In this document: positions 45,719 to 54,844 of the stretch, in pieces
Layout: every line of letters begins with the position of its first letter
How positions within the stretch are numbered: the first letter of the stretch is position 1
From: CAZLRH01 sp964562015
GTDB taxonomy: Bacteria; Verrucomicrobiota; Verrucomicrobiia; Opitutales; JABDGR01
Length of the DNA: 64,000 bases
Direction of reading: 5' to 3'
NCBI GenBank assembly: GCA_964562015.1
Contig: CAZLRH010000009.1
Location: 62,001 to 126,000, forward strand
Made by a program: the position numbers and the translations under genes
Notes under the pieces: generated by a model
The model's input: only the letters and a program-made list of their open reading frames with translations
The model's database searches: none
What the model was told of the DNA's origin: nothing

Positions 45719-45740
45719 TTCAAGGTACGTCAACCTTGAA
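45719..45740. promoter_or_regulatory. Palindrome upstream of padR, candidate PadR operator
   Basis: TTCAAGGT-ACGTCA-ACCTTGAA, a perfect inverted repeat, centred about 32 nt before the padR ATG (45697, minus strand). An extra half-site CAAGGTT precedes it at 45714-45720. PadR dimers bind such two-fold sites in their own promoters. Confidence 0.65.
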
Positions 45741-45795
45741 CTGTGAGGTATGAAGGTGGGCGCGGGCAGAAGGAATGAAACGAGTTCAACTCGGC

Positions 45796-47472
45796 TCAGT
45801 TCTTTGCGCCCGCGCGGCGGCCTTTCCACGCCTGCCACAGGGGCCACAGCACGAACAGCATCGGCAGCCAGCAAAGCACGAGGAACCAGCGCGAGCCGGC
45901 CAAGCCATCCTGCGCCACTTTGAAAAACGTCCGCCCTTGAATAAATGCTTTGGCGGCTTCGTCATTGGCATGGAGCGCGGAGGCCGCGCCCCCGAGCGCG
46001 AATTGTTTCGCGACCGCCGCTCCGCCGCAGGCCGCCTCCCACGCCAGGGCGCAACCGCCAAACGCAAAGTTGCCCACGGCCACTCCACCCATCGCCCACC
46101 AGCCGGCGGCCACGCCGCCGCCCGCCCAAATTCCCAGCGCGGCCCCGCCAACGGCCAGCAAGCCAAAGGCCGCGCCGCCAAAGCTAATCAACCCCACGGT
46201 CATTCCACCGAAACTTAACGGTGCGATCGCCACGCCGCCTGCAGCGCACAATCCTCCAATGGCGAAATCTCCGCCCGCAATCCAGCCGACCGCCGGGCGC
46301 AACTTTTCCTCGTCCCGCCGGCCGGCGCGGATATGCACCAGAGGCAAACCCAGAAAACTCCAAGCACTGCGGTATTCTTTGACCGGCCAGAAATCGAAAC
46401 GCACTTTGCTCGGTTCGACGGGTGTGGGTCCCACATTTTGTTCCGCTCGCAATTGCCGCAATCGTTGATTGGAACGCAGCGCGAACGGGACCAGCAGCGC
46501 CACATACGCGGCCCAAATTCCCGCAAACCCCAGCACCGTCAGCAACGGATTAACCGCCCACAAATCTTCGAAGAAAATACTCCAAAGGGCGGTCAAGACC
46601 ACGACCACGGCCACCAGCGCCACGATGGTCCAGGCATTTTTCTTGATCATTTTTTTCTCTTCGGCGGAGCGCGCGAACTTGAGTTGCACACTGACGCCGA
46701 CCCACCCGCCCACGATTCCCAGCACCGGGCCCAGCACCGTGGCCGCGAGTCCCGCCCAGCCCAGGCCGCCGGCCATCGCTCCGCCCTTGGCCATGCCGGC
46801 GCCCATGGCGCCAATTTTTCCCGACACAGCCAGCATCGGCAGCGCGGCCTGTACGCTGAGCGTAAAAGCAGTCCCCGGTCCGCTGCGACCCAGTGCCGTT
46901 TCCACAAAGGCGAGCATGCGCTCCTGCAACATTTTCCGCCCGCGGGACAGGCGCTGCATGACCGCGTCCTCGCTTAGTTCCAAGGCTTCAGCTACGCGTG
47001 CCACCGACTGTTCGCCGCGATAATACAACACCAGGGGCTCGCGATAGAGTTCCGGCAGTTGCCCGAGTTCGCGCCAGAGCAGGGCGGATTCCTCGCGGCT
47101 GATGGCTTGGGCCGCGGGCGGTGGTTCCGACGCGGGCAGATTTTCTGCGGCCTCCAGCGTTGCGGCGGCATGCGACGGCTCGCGTCCCAACTGCCGCCGG
47201 TCTTGGTTAATAGTGTGGCGCGCAATGCCGCACAACCAGGAGCGAAGTTTGGCGGGCTCGCGCAGTTCGCCCAGGTGCTGCCAGGCCGCGATGAATGTCT
47301 TCTGCGCCAGGTCTTCGCTTTGGCTTACGTTGCCGGTGGCGCTGTAAGCCAGGGCGCAAACGAGCGCCTGGTAGCGCGCGACGATTTGCCCGAAGGCCTC
47401 GCGCTGGCCTTCGAGGCTTTGGGCCACGAGCGCGGCGTCTGGGGCGGGTGCGATGGATTCAGTGGTTGGCAT
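45796..47472 (-). CDS. ECF sigma factor fused to membrane helices and a Gly/Ala-rich solenoid
   Basis: The start at 47472 (MPTTESIAPAPDAALVAQ) is supported by an AGGGG ribosome site; 558 residues. Sigma region 2 (about 18-85: AFGQIVARYQALVCALAYS, SEDLAQKTFIAAW, RSWLCGIARHTI) and region 4 (about 125-185: LPELYREPLVLYYRGEQSVARVAEALELSEDAVMQRLSRG) are clear. After a hydrophobic Gly/Ala segment come three membrane helices (about 245-375). Residues about 420-510 then form a striking run of IxxGGxAxG-type units (GGVAIAPLSFGGMTVGLISF, GGAALGIWAGGGVAAGWWAM), and a last membrane helix follows. No anti-sigma gene is adjacent, so the fusion probably controls itself. It lacks the 20-nt box found before the other three sigma genes. 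Confidence 0.88.
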   Translation of the reverse strand: MPTTESIAPAPDAALVAQSLEGQREAFGQIVARYQALVCALAYSATGNVSQSEDLAQKTFIAAWQHLGELREPAKLRSWLCGIARHTINQDRRQLGREPSHAAATLEAAENLPASEPPPAAQAISREESALLWRELGQLPELYREPLVLYYRGEQSVARVAEALELSEDAVMQRLSRGRKMLQERMLAFVETALGRSGPGTAFTLSVQAALPMLAVSGKIGAMGAGMAKGGAMAGGLGWAGLAATVLGPVLGIVGGWVGVSVQLKFARSAEEKKMIKKNAWTIVALVAVVVVLTALWSIFFEDLWAVNPLLTVLGFAGIWAAYVALLVPFALRSNQRLRQLRAEQNVGPTPVEPSKVRFDFWPVKEYRSAWSFLGLPLVHIRAGRRDEEKLRPAVGWIAGGDFAIGGLCAAGGVAIAPLSFGGMTVGLISFGGAAFGLLAVGGAALGIWAGGGVAAGWWAMGGVAVGNFAFGGCALAWEAACGGAAVAKQFALGGAASALHANDEAAKAFIQGRTFFKVAQDGLAGSRWFLVLCWLPMLFVLWPLWQAWKGRRAGAKN

Positions 47473-47566
47473 GTCACCCCTTAAGTGGCGCAAACGGACG
47501 CCAACCTGACCGGAAATTTTGCGCCTGCCGATTCGGCTGCAAATCCGCGGCGAAGTTCGCCCGCAT

Positions 47567-49957
47567 TCAATAAACGACAATCACTTCATGATCAACCACC
47601 GTGGCCACCGTGAAGCGCACCCAATTGTCCGCGACCGTCAAATTCGTCACTTTCGGGCCCACGAGTGCATCGGCGACGGGATGCAAAATGTCCGGCGGCA
47701 GTTTAATACCGACATCGAGCGGGCCGACGGGGATGAACTCTTCCGCCGGGGCGCGCCAGGTCGAGGCATTGGTCAGGTTGACGAGGTGCAGAATCAGGCG
47801 CGGCGGTTTCCGGTCTTTGGTAATGGGATCAAGGTGCGTTGCCTGGTAATAAAGTTGGCAGTCGATAAAGCCGGGCCCGGAGACGGCCAGCGGTATGCAA
47901 ACCTGGGCATTATCGTCATTGGCGGCCCAACGCGCGATGTTGGCGAGGAGGTCGCCGTGGTCCGGGATGTTGTCCCGCGCATACCGGCGGTCCAAATCGG
48001 CCAGCAGGTAGGCGACCCGCGCCGTGCCGAACGAATGCAGCACCAGGGCCGTGGCATCGGATTTCGTGACTTCCATGTAGGCCTCCTCCGTGGGCGTCGT
48101 TTGGAACGGCGGCACGAAGGTCACGGTATCCAATTCGTCGGGCTCGACATGGGCGGGCACCAGCGTGCCGCCGTACGGAATAAGATTCGTCGCCTCGAAG
48201 CCGGCCAGCACCGGATGCCGTTTGACGGTGGAGTCGGAGCTTCCGTCAGTCTTGGGACCGTCGATGTCCGGGCTCATTTCCGGCGTGAGGCGCAAATAAG
48301 ACTGCACGTTTTCTCCGGCGGCCTGCACCCGCGCGGCCTCCTGGCGCACCCGCGCACCATCGGGAATTTGCGAACGGAAGAGGTCCGACAGCGCAAAGTC
48401 CGGCAGCGCGTCGCCATTTTCATCAAACAAACTCGTGAGTCCGGTGGCGAAAACGCACCCGCCATTTTTGACCCAGGCTTGCACTTGTTTGACCTGGGGG
48501 TCCGTCATCACGCCGAGGTTGGGAAAAATCAAAAGCTGCAGCGGGCCGGGCTTGGCGGGCAGGTCGTCGGCATGGATCATCACGTACGGAATCCGCGCCC
48601 GTAACAAAGCCTGCGTGATGCCGCGCTGCGGCAGGTTGACCATCAATTCCGCGTGGTCGCGCCCGAAATAGTCGTTGTTGCGCTGGGACCACACCACGCC
48701 GACGGTCGCCATGGGGACGCGGTTGTAAAGGAAGTCCTCCTGGGTTTCATGCCACTTGAACAGGGACACGGGAGTGGGGTACATGCGCCGGTCTTCACCA
48801 TAAGCGCCCACATAGTGCCAGCTGGGCTGGATGCCGCCGGCATAGCCATCGAGGGTCCACAGGCGTACCTCCGACTCGGGCTTGGTGACGCCCCGGAACA
48901 CCGGATCCGCCAAGTCGTACATGGCCTGGCTTTCAGCGACGGGTTTTTGCCAGCCCAGCATCTGATGGTAAAGCTTGCCGGCCTCGCCATTGGCCTGCAC
49001 GCCGGTGCGGTCGGTGCGGCGCTGGTAGTCGAGGTAGATGATTTCCGAGCGGTGGCAGATTTCCCGGACATCGCGGAAATTCGCCGCCTGGACTTCGACC
49101 GTGCCGTCATTCATGCCGAGCCAGAGGCAGTCTTTGCCGCCCGCGCTGCGGGTAAGGTTGTTGTTGGCGTCCCACAAGGTGAGGCGCAGCCCGTAATTCC
49201 AGTCGAGCCAGGTGCGGTAGGTGGGATCCTCCCAGTCCTTTTTCGGGGGCAAATCCAGTTTGTACTTCTTGAAAAAGGCCGTGACACAGTTCTGGCAGTA
49301 GCAGATGAGGTCGCGCGGCAGGCCGCTCCAACTGGTGTCCACGAAACCATCGGGGCGATAGACCTTGAGCACCATGCGGATCATATTTCCGATCCAGACC
49401 GAATAGTACGGACTGTTAACACAAGGAATATAAAGGCCGCGCCCCAGATAATGCTGCCCCTTGGCGTCCACGGTAAACCAGTCCGGGTTGGCGTCGAAGG
49501 CCATTTGCTTCGCACCGCTGGAGTCCATCCGCGCCAGCACAATCAAATGCTCCTCGCGGGCGGCCTTGGTCAGCGCGCCGAACAAGTCGAAATTATTCAG
49601 GTATTTTGCCTGCTCGTACGGCGGGAGCACCGGGAAGAACTCCACGATGCCGCCGGCGTCGATCACCACGGCCTGGATCTTCGTGCGCCGCCACTCCTCG
49701 CGCCACCAAGCGATGTCATAATGGGCCGGGTCCCTTTCGGTGATGCTCGTGTGGCCCCAGCGGCGCGCCCACTTGTACCACGGGTCCGTGTGCACGATGC
49801 CCGCGGCGTCGGTAAAGGTCGGCGTGGCCTGGGCCGTGGCGGCGGCCAGCGGGCCCAGCCGCGCCCCAGCCAGCGCAGCCGAGGTGAGCACGGTTTTTTT
49901 CAAAAAGCTCCGGCGGGTTTCGAGGCCCGGCGCCGGCGTGGGGTCATCGGCATGCAT
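47567..49957 (-). CDS. Tat-exported hypothetical glycosyl hydrolase (GHL6/beta-galactosidase trimerisation type)
   Basis: The ATG at 49957 (MHADDPTPAPGLETRRSFLKK) gives 796 residues starting with a Tat signal: RRSFLKK twin-arginine then TVLTSAALAGARLG. An open frame continues far upstream but is antisense-like. The catalytic region (about 70-420) is TIM-barrel-like, with WWREEWRRTKIQAVVIDAGG, an ARMDSSGAKQMAF segment, FVDTSWSGLPRDLICYCQNC and DWNYGLRLTLWDA. A class-I-amidotransferase-like domain (about 480-620: GVMTDPQVKQVQAWVKNGGC) of the beta-galactosidase trimerisation type follows, then a beta-rich C-terminus. The fold family is only inferred; the catalytic acids are not certain. Likely acts on polysaccharide in the periplasm. 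Confidence 0.78.
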   Translation of the reverse strand: MHADDPTPAPGLETRRSFLKKTVLTSAALAGARLGPLAAATAQATPTFTDAAGIVHTDPWYKWARRWGHTSITERDPAHYDIAWWREEWRRTKIQAVVIDAGGIVEFFPVLPPYEQAKYLNNFDLFGALTKAAREEHLIVLARMDSSGAKQMAFDANPDWFTVDAKGQHYLGRGLYIPCVNSPYYSVWIGNMIRMVLKVYRPDGFVDTSWSGLPRDLICYCQNCVTAFFKKYKLDLPPKKDWEDPTYRTWLDWNYGLRLTLWDANNNLTRSAGGKDCLWLGMNDGTVEVQAANFRDVREICHRSEIIYLDYQRRTDRTGVQANGEAGKLYHQMLGWQKPVAESQAMYDLADPVFRGVTKPESEVRLWTLDGYAGGIQPSWHYVGAYGEDRRMYPTPVSLFKWHETQEDFLYNRVPMATVGVVWSQRNNDYFGRDHAELMVNLPQRGITQALLRARIPYVMIHADDLPAKPGPLQLLIFPNLGVMTDPQVKQVQAWVKNGGCVFATGLTSLFDENGDALPDFALSDLFRSQIPDGARVRQEAARVQAAGENVQSYLRLTPEMSPDIDGPKTDGSSDSTVKRHPVLAGFEATNLIPYGGTLVPAHVEPDELDTVTFVPPFQTTPTEEAYMEVTKSDATALVLHSFGTARVAYLLADLDRRYARDNIPDHGDLLANIARWAANDDNAQVCIPLAVSGPGFIDCQLYYQATHLDPITKDRKPPRLILHLVNLTNASTWRAPAEEFIPVGPLDVGIKLPPDILHPVADALVGPKVTNLTVADNWVRFTVATVVDHEVIVVY

Positions 49958-50078
49958 GGGGTGAGGCGGCAACCACGGATAATTATTGCCAAGGGGGCCG
50001 TTAGTTAAAGCAAATTCGCGGGTGTGATTTCCGGCTTTTCCTTTCGGGCGGCACCTGCCAGTCTTGCCGGTTTCACCG

Positions 50079-51452
50079 ATGTCCACGCCCACCGTCCGCG
50101 TCCGTTTTGCCCCGAGCCCCACCGGGTATTTCCACATTGGCAGCGCCCGCACCGCGCTGTTCAACTGGCTGTACGCGCGCCACACCGGTGGCACCTTTGT
50201 GCTGCGCATCGAGGACACCGACAAGGAGCGCAACACCCCCGAGGCCTTGCGCGTCCTGCTCGAGGGCATGCGCTGGCTGGGCTTGGAATGGGACGAGGGC
50301 CCGGAAAAGGGCGGCGACTGCGGGCCTTATTTCCAGAGCCAGCGCGGTGTTCTTTACCAAAAATACCGCGACCAGCTTTTCGCCGCGGGCCGGGCCTACG
50401 AAAAGGACGGCGCGGTTTATTTCAAGCTCCTCGGCGAGCGTTACCAGGCCTGGGACGACCACAAGCAAAAGCACGTCGAAAAGGTCAAATCGCCGCCGCC
50501 GGTGATTGAGGACGCCGTGCGCGGACGCGTCGAGCGCGAGCTGGACGAGGATTTCGTCATCTTTCGCGCCAATGGCGATCCCGTGTTCCACTTTGTGAAT
50601 GTAGTGGACGACATCGCCATGCGCATCACGCACGTCATCCGCGGCGAGGACCATTTGTCCAACACGCCCCGGCACGTCGCCCTCTTCCAGGCTTTCGGCG
50701 CGCCGCTGCCGCAGTACGCCCACATCCCGCTCATTCTCAAAACCCATGGCGCGGGCAAAATGAGCAAACGCGACCAGGGCGCCCTCATCGAGGAGTATCA
50801 GAAAAAGCATTATCTGCCCGAGGCCGTGCGCAACTACCTGTGCCTGCTCGGCTGGTCGCCCAAGGACGACCGCGAGATTCTGCCCATCGATGAAATCATC
50901 CGGCTCTTCGATTTGCCCGCCATCAACCAGAACAACGCGCGCTTCGACGAAAAGAAAATGGCGCACATCAACACCCATTATGTCCGCGCCCTGCCCGCCG
51001 GCAACCTGGGCTGGCTGGGCCGGCCCATCCTCGCCGAAGCCGGCCTGGTGAAGGACGAAACGCCGGAGGATTACGTGCAGGCCGTGCTCTTGCTCTGCCA
51101 GGAAAAAATCCGCGCCCTCGACGAGCTGCCGCATTTTTCCGCCTACTTCTTCCGCGACGAATTTCCCATCGACGAGGCCGCCAAGGCCAAATTACTGAAG
51201 ACCGGCGACCCGCTGGCGCGCCTGCGTGAACTGCGCGCCGCCCTCGTGGCGCAGGCCGATTGGTCCGACGCCGCGCTCGAAAAGCGCGTGCAGGAACTCG
51301 CGGCCGAGCACAACGTCAAGACCGCCGATTACATTCACAGCGCGCGGCTCGCAGTCTCCGGCGTCAGCGTCGGCCCGAGTTTTTACGGGATGCTGCGCGT
51401 GCTCGGAAAAGAGAAAATCCTCGCGCGGCTCGACCGGTTTTTACAGAGTTGA
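50079..51452 (+). CDS. gltX: Glutamyl-tRNA synthetase
   Basis: This class I synthetase has 457 residues from the ATG at 50079 (MSTPTVRVRFAPSPTGYFHI). The first signature reads HIGS rather than HIGH or HIGG; the second is KMSKR. RIEDTDKERNTPEA and VIRGEDHLSNTPRH are further GluRS hallmarks. The zinc-binding cysteines found in some GluRS at the LYQKYRDQLFAAGRAY loop are missing. It charges tRNA-Glu. No GlnRS or gatCAB in the window, so whether it also charges tRNA-Gln is open. Its TGA stop lies in the first arm of the following palindrome. Confidence 0.96.
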   Translation: MSTPTVRVRFAPSPTGYFHIGSARTALFNWLYARHTGGTFVLRIEDTDKERNTPEALRVLLEGMRWLGLEWDEGPEKGGDCGPYFQSQRGVLYQKYRDQLFAAGRAYEKDGAVYFKLLGERYQAWDDHKQKHVEKVKSPPPVIEDAVRGRVERELDEDFVIFRANGDPVFHFVNVVDDIAMRITHVIRGEDHLSNTPRHVALFQAFGAPLPQYAHIPLILKTHGAGKMSKRDQGALIEEYQKKHYLPEAVRNYLCLLGWSPKDDREILPIDEIIRLFDLPAINQNNARFDEKKMAHINTHYVRALPAGNLGWLGRPILAEAGLVKDETPEDYVQAVLLLCQEKIRALDELPHFSAYFFRDEFPIDEAAKAKLLKTGDPLARLRELRAALVAQADWSDAALEKRVQELAAEHNVKTADYIHSARLAVSGVSVGPSFYGMLRVLGKEKILARLDRFLQS

Positions 51453-51528
51453 ACCGCTGAGAACGCAGAGTGCGCTGAGAGCGATCTTTAGCGCACTTCT
51501 TTTCTCGGTGTGCTCTGTGGTTCAAATT
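51449..51528. repeat. Intergenic palindrome of the CGCAGAG/CGCTGAG family
   Basis: Left arm 51449-51480 (TTGAACCGCTGAGAACGCAG onward) and right arm 51501-51528, reverse complement AATTTGAACCACAGAGCACA onward. It fills the gap between convergent gltX and the hpnD-hpnE fusion, and the gltX TGA (51450-51452) is part of TTGAACCGC. Confidence 0.85.
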
Positions 51529-51529
51529 C

Positions 51530-53716
51530 TTACGCCAGATCAATGGTGCGGGCCGCAGCCTCGCCGCTGAGGGCCGCGCCTTCGAGCGTCGCGGGCAGGC
51601 CGGTGTCCGTCCAGTCGCCGGCCAGGAAAAAATTCTTCCACGGCGTACGCGGGCCGGGGCGGAAGCCTTCGGCGGCGGGCGTGGCGGCGAAGGTCGCGTC
51701 CTTCGTCTTGATGACCAATTCGCGGCTGAATTTGGCCTCGCTGACCGCCGGGAAGAAACGCGCGAGCTCAGTGCGCAGCGCGGCCAAAATCTCGTCGCTC
51801 TTGCGATTGAGCCAGGTCTCGCCCGCGGCGCTCATTGTGACTGCGTAGAGAAATTCCTTGCCCTGTCTCTCGGTCGGCAAATGGTCCGAACGGTCGAAGA
51901 CCCAATGGAAGGGTGAATCGAGCAGGCCCGCGAAGGGCACGTCGAACAAGGGCCGGTCGCACAGCAAATGGATATTCAAAATCCCCGCCGGCTTGAGTTC
52001 CTGAAGTTGCGTGCGCAAGGGCGCGTCTTCCGGCAGTACCGCCCGCAGCGCCATCCACGGCAGCGCGGAAATAAAATAATCCGCCGCGATGGTTTCGCCG
52101 CGTGAGGTTTCGGCCGACACCACTTTGCCGCCGGCAAAATTTAATTGGGAAAGTTGCGTGCCGTAATGCAAAGAACCTCCCGTGGCCGCCAGGAACCGCT
52201 CCGCCTCGGGCCGGAACAAGTCGCTCAACCCGACGCGGGAAAAGAAAATCGCCGAGTCTCCACGTTTCCCAAAAAGCGAGCGCCGCAAGGTTTCGTGCAG
52301 CAAGCGCGCGCTCGCGGTGGCGAGCGGTTCGTTCAACGCCGCGATGCAAAACGGTTCCCAGAGCGCGCGGATCGCCCCGGGTGTCTGGCCGTTTTCCTCC
52401 AGCCACGCCGCGGCGGTCTGATTCGCATTCGGCCGCCAGCCCCAGCGCATGAACAGGCCCAGTTTCAAAATGGCGGTGCGGTCTTCGACGTTGAGCGCGC
52501 CAAACCCGAGCAGCGCGGTCAGCAAGTGCAAGGGCGCAGGGAGTTCACCAGCTTGCATGCGCGACCGTTTCCCGCCGGGCTCAACATAGTCGACCGCCAA
52601 CCCCGCCGCTTCGGCGAGACGGTCGCGCGTGCCTAATCGATCCAACAGGCGCAGAAATCCGTGGTAGCAACCCATGACGATATGCTGGCCATTATCCAAC
52701 GTCAGTCCGCTAGGGGCGTCGCGCAAACTCGAGGCGCGGCCCCCCGGAAAAGTTTTCGCCTCGTAAACATCGACGGCAAAGCCCTGCTCGGCCAGTTGCA
52801 TTGCCGCCGTGAGGCCCGCGACCCCCGCGCCAAAAACCGCCACGCGGCCCGGCTGCGCCAGTCGTTGGCCCGTCCGCCGCCGCGCGCCCAGCGTGCGGGC
52901 GACCAGTTGAAATTTCCTGAATTTGCTCAAACGGACGCGTTGTTCCGTAAGCTGAAAATTTCCCGCCGCGATTTTTTCCAAAATATCCTCATAAAAGGCG
53001 GCCATGATCAACGCTGCCTGCAAGCGTGGCCGGTCCGCTTCGGGCAGCAAACGGCGGGCCTTGTGGAAATAATGTTTCGCGCGGAAATACTGGAGGCGAA
53101 ACAGCCGCGCGCACGCCGGCTGCGCATTCGGTTCTTCAAGGTCGCTCGCGGACACCCCGCAGGCGGTCATTTCGTCCTGCGGCAGGTAGATGCGCCCGTA
53201 CAGGCGCTTGTCCTCCACCACGTCGCGCAAAATATTGGTCAACTGCAAGGCATAGCCGAGGTTTTCCGCAAATTCCGGGCAACGCGCATCACGGCAGCCG
53301 AAAATCTTGATGGACACCAGCCCCACTGCGGAGGCGACACCGTAGCAGTACTGGCGCAATTCCTCAAAATTCGCGTAGGTACGCGGCGCGATGTCGTGCG
53401 CCACCCCGGCCACGATTTCATGCAAATCTTTCACCACGACGCCAAAACGTGCCACGACGGGCGCCAATTCCCGCGCCAGCGGCTGCGCGGGTGTCCGCCC
53501 ATTCGCGATGGCGTCGAGGTCCGTCCGCCACGCATTGAGCGCGGCCGTTTTGGCGGCGGCCGGCGTGGCCGGGTCGTCCGAAATATCGTCCACCTGCCGG
53601 CAAAAGTCATAAAAAACCGACATGGCCGCGCGTTCCTCCGGTTGCAACGAGAGGAAGGAAAAGGCGAGGTTGGACTGGCGTCGCGCCTCGACGGCGGTGG
53701 ACGGCACGGAAGACAT
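51530..53716 (-). CDS. hpnDE: Presqualene diphosphate synthase-hydroxysqualene dehydroxylase fusion (HpnD-HpnE)
   Basis: This 728-residue protein joins two enzymes that are normally separate. Residues 1 to about 285 are a squalene/phytoene synthase-type domain, with the first aspartate motif DDISDD (about 43-48) and the second NILRDVVEDKRLYGRIYLPQDE (about 161-182): HpnD, making presqualene diphosphate. From about 290 a FAD-binding amine-oxidase/desaturase-like domain begins at RVAVFGAGVAGLTAAMQLAE with the GGRASS motif and a C-terminal FAD loop (NFFLAGDWTDTGLPATLEGA): HpnE, which reduces hydroxysqualene to squalene. With HpnC upstream this gives the complete HpnCDE route, used for hopanoids. 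No cyclase is in the window. An A/G-rich repeat (53728-53765) separates it from hpnC. Confidence 0.93.
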   Translation of the reverse strand: MSSVPSTAVEARRQSNLAFSFLSLQPEERAAMSVFYDFCRQVDDISDDPATPAAAKTAALNAWRTDLDAIANGRTPAQPLARELAPVVARFGVVVKDLHEIVAGVAHDIAPRTYANFEELRQYCYGVASAVGLVSIKIFGCRDARCPEFAENLGYALQLTNILRDVVEDKRLYGRIYLPQDEMTACGVSASDLEEPNAQPACARLFRLQYFRAKHYFHKARRLLPEADRPRLQAALIMAAFYEDILEKIAAGNFQLTEQRVRLSKFRKFQLVARTLGARRRTGQRLAQPGRVAVFGAGVAGLTAAMQLAEQGFAVDVYEAKTFPGGRASSLRDAPSGLTLDNGQHIVMGCYHGFLRLLDRLGTRDRLAEAAGLAVDYVEPGGKRSRMQAGELPAPLHLLTALLGFGALNVEDRTAILKLGLFMRWGWRPNANQTAAAWLEENGQTPGAIRALWEPFCIAALNEPLATASARLLHETLRRSLFGKRGDSAIFFSRVGLSDLFRPEAERFLAATGGSLHYGTQLSQLNFAGGKVVSAETSRGETIAADYFISALPWMALRAVLPEDAPLRTQLQELKPAGILNIHLLCDRPLFDVPFAGLLDSPFHWVFDRSDHLPTERQGKEFLYAVTMSAAGETWLNRKSDEILAALRTELARFFPAVSEAKFSRELVIKTKDATFAATPAAEGFRPGPRTPWKNFFLAGDWTDTGLPATLEGAALSGEAAARTIDLA

Positions 53717-53727
53717 GAACGTGAAGA

Positions 53728-53765
53728 AAGGTGAAAAGTGTAAAGTAAAAGAGGGAAAAGAAAAG
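53728..53765. repeat. A/G-rich short-period repeat between hpnC and hpnDE
   Basis: GAAAGGTGAAAAGTGTAAAG followed by similar words; the same GGTGAAAAGT word is found at 9914 and near 8477. Confidence 0.65.
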
Positions 53766-53788
53766 GGCTGAAGCGGAACCCGCCCTTG

Positions 53789-54661
53789 CTACCGGCTAAT
53801 CAACGCTTTGAGCAGGATGCGCACTTTGTCGCCCTTGCCGACCTTGGGCCGCGCGCGCAACGTATCACAATCTTGGGCAATGACTTTGTCGAGAATGGCA
53901 CTGCCGCCCAGCCACGTCACGCGGATTTCCAGGCTCAACGGAAAGGGCAGGGAGCGCGGCAGGGGCCGGCCTTGGGCAAACAGCCCGCGTGTGCGCTCGA
54001 CCTGAAACCGCAGGCACGCCTTAAATCCCGCCGAGGCCGCGGGCGCCGCGAAGTCGGCCTCCGTCACCCCAAACCGCGACCAGTCCTCCTGGGGCACATA
54101 CACGCGTTGGTCCTTGCGCCAGTCCACCGCCACATCCTGCCAGAAATTGGCCAGTTGCAACGCCGTGCAAATCGCATCCGATTGCGCAAAGCGTTCCTCA
54201 TCACGAAAGCCGTGGAGCAAAAGCACCAGCCGGCCCACGGGATTCGCACTGCGCCGGCAATAATCGAGCACGCTCGCAAAGGTCGCATAGCGTTTCACCG
54301 TCACGTCCTGGCTGAAGGCGGACACCAGGTCGGTGAACAGCGAAAGAGGTAATTGGTGCTCATAGCGGGTGTCGGCTAGTGCGGTAAAGATCCAGTCCCA
54401 TTCCACCGGCACCGGTTGACTACGGTCGCTGGCGAGCAAGGCATTTTCGAACGCGCGCAACTGGTCCAGACGCTCCTGCGGCTGGCGGCGGTTCGGGCCT
54501 TCATAATCCTCGTCCGCCATGTCATCCGCCGTCCGGGCGAAGGCATAAACTGCCGCGACTGCCGGTTGCAGGCGCCGGGGCACGAGCCGGGCCACCGGAA
54601 AGTTTTCATAGTGGTCCCGGGTCAGTTGCAGGCAGCGGGCATAGGCCTCGTCGAGTTGCAT
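53789..54661 (-). CDS. hpnC: Hydroxysqualene synthase HpnC
   Basis: This 290-residue trans-isoprenyl diphosphate synthase has the first aspartate motif RTADDMADED (about 43-52) and the second NFWQDVAVDWRKDQRVYVPQED (about 172-193). HpnC converts presqualene diphosphate, made by HpnD, to hydroxysqualene; HpnC and HpnD are homologues, and the WRKDQRVYVP region and the gene order point to HpnC here. It is upstream of the hpnD-hpnE fusion on the same strand, 72 bp apart, and divergent from the devBCA-type exporter (183 bp). Confidence 0.92.
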   Translation of the reverse strand: MQLDEAYARCLQLTRDHYENFPVARLVPRRLQPAVAAVYAFARTADDMADEDYEGPNRRQPQERLDQLRAFENALLASDRSQPVPVEWDWIFTALADTRYEHQLPLSLFTDLVSAFSQDVTVKRYATFASVLDYCRRSANPVGRLVLLLHGFRDEERFAQSDAICTALQLANFWQDVAVDWRKDQRVYVPQEDWSRFGVTEADFAAPAASAGFKACLRFQVERTRGLFAQGRPLPRSLPFPLSLEIRVTWLGGSAILDKVIAQDCDTLRARPKVGKGDKVRILLKALISR

Positions 54662-54844
54662 GGGTGGCGGCGGGGGTCGTTTGTAGAGAGGCGCGGGCGC
54701 GGTGACGAGTAATGAATGCAGTTCGCGGCGGACGGGTTAACGGCATGGGGGAAAACCCGTATTTGGCCTGCTGACCGTGCATTTAACCTTGTCCGTGGCC
54801 CAGGTTACGAGTAGGCAACAGGGTTTACCCATCGGGAGTCAACC

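Noticed and set aside
49958..50269. 104-codon N-terminal extension of the Tat-exported hydrolase
   Set aside because: It crosses the gltX promoter and start in antisense and lies before a clear Tat signal.
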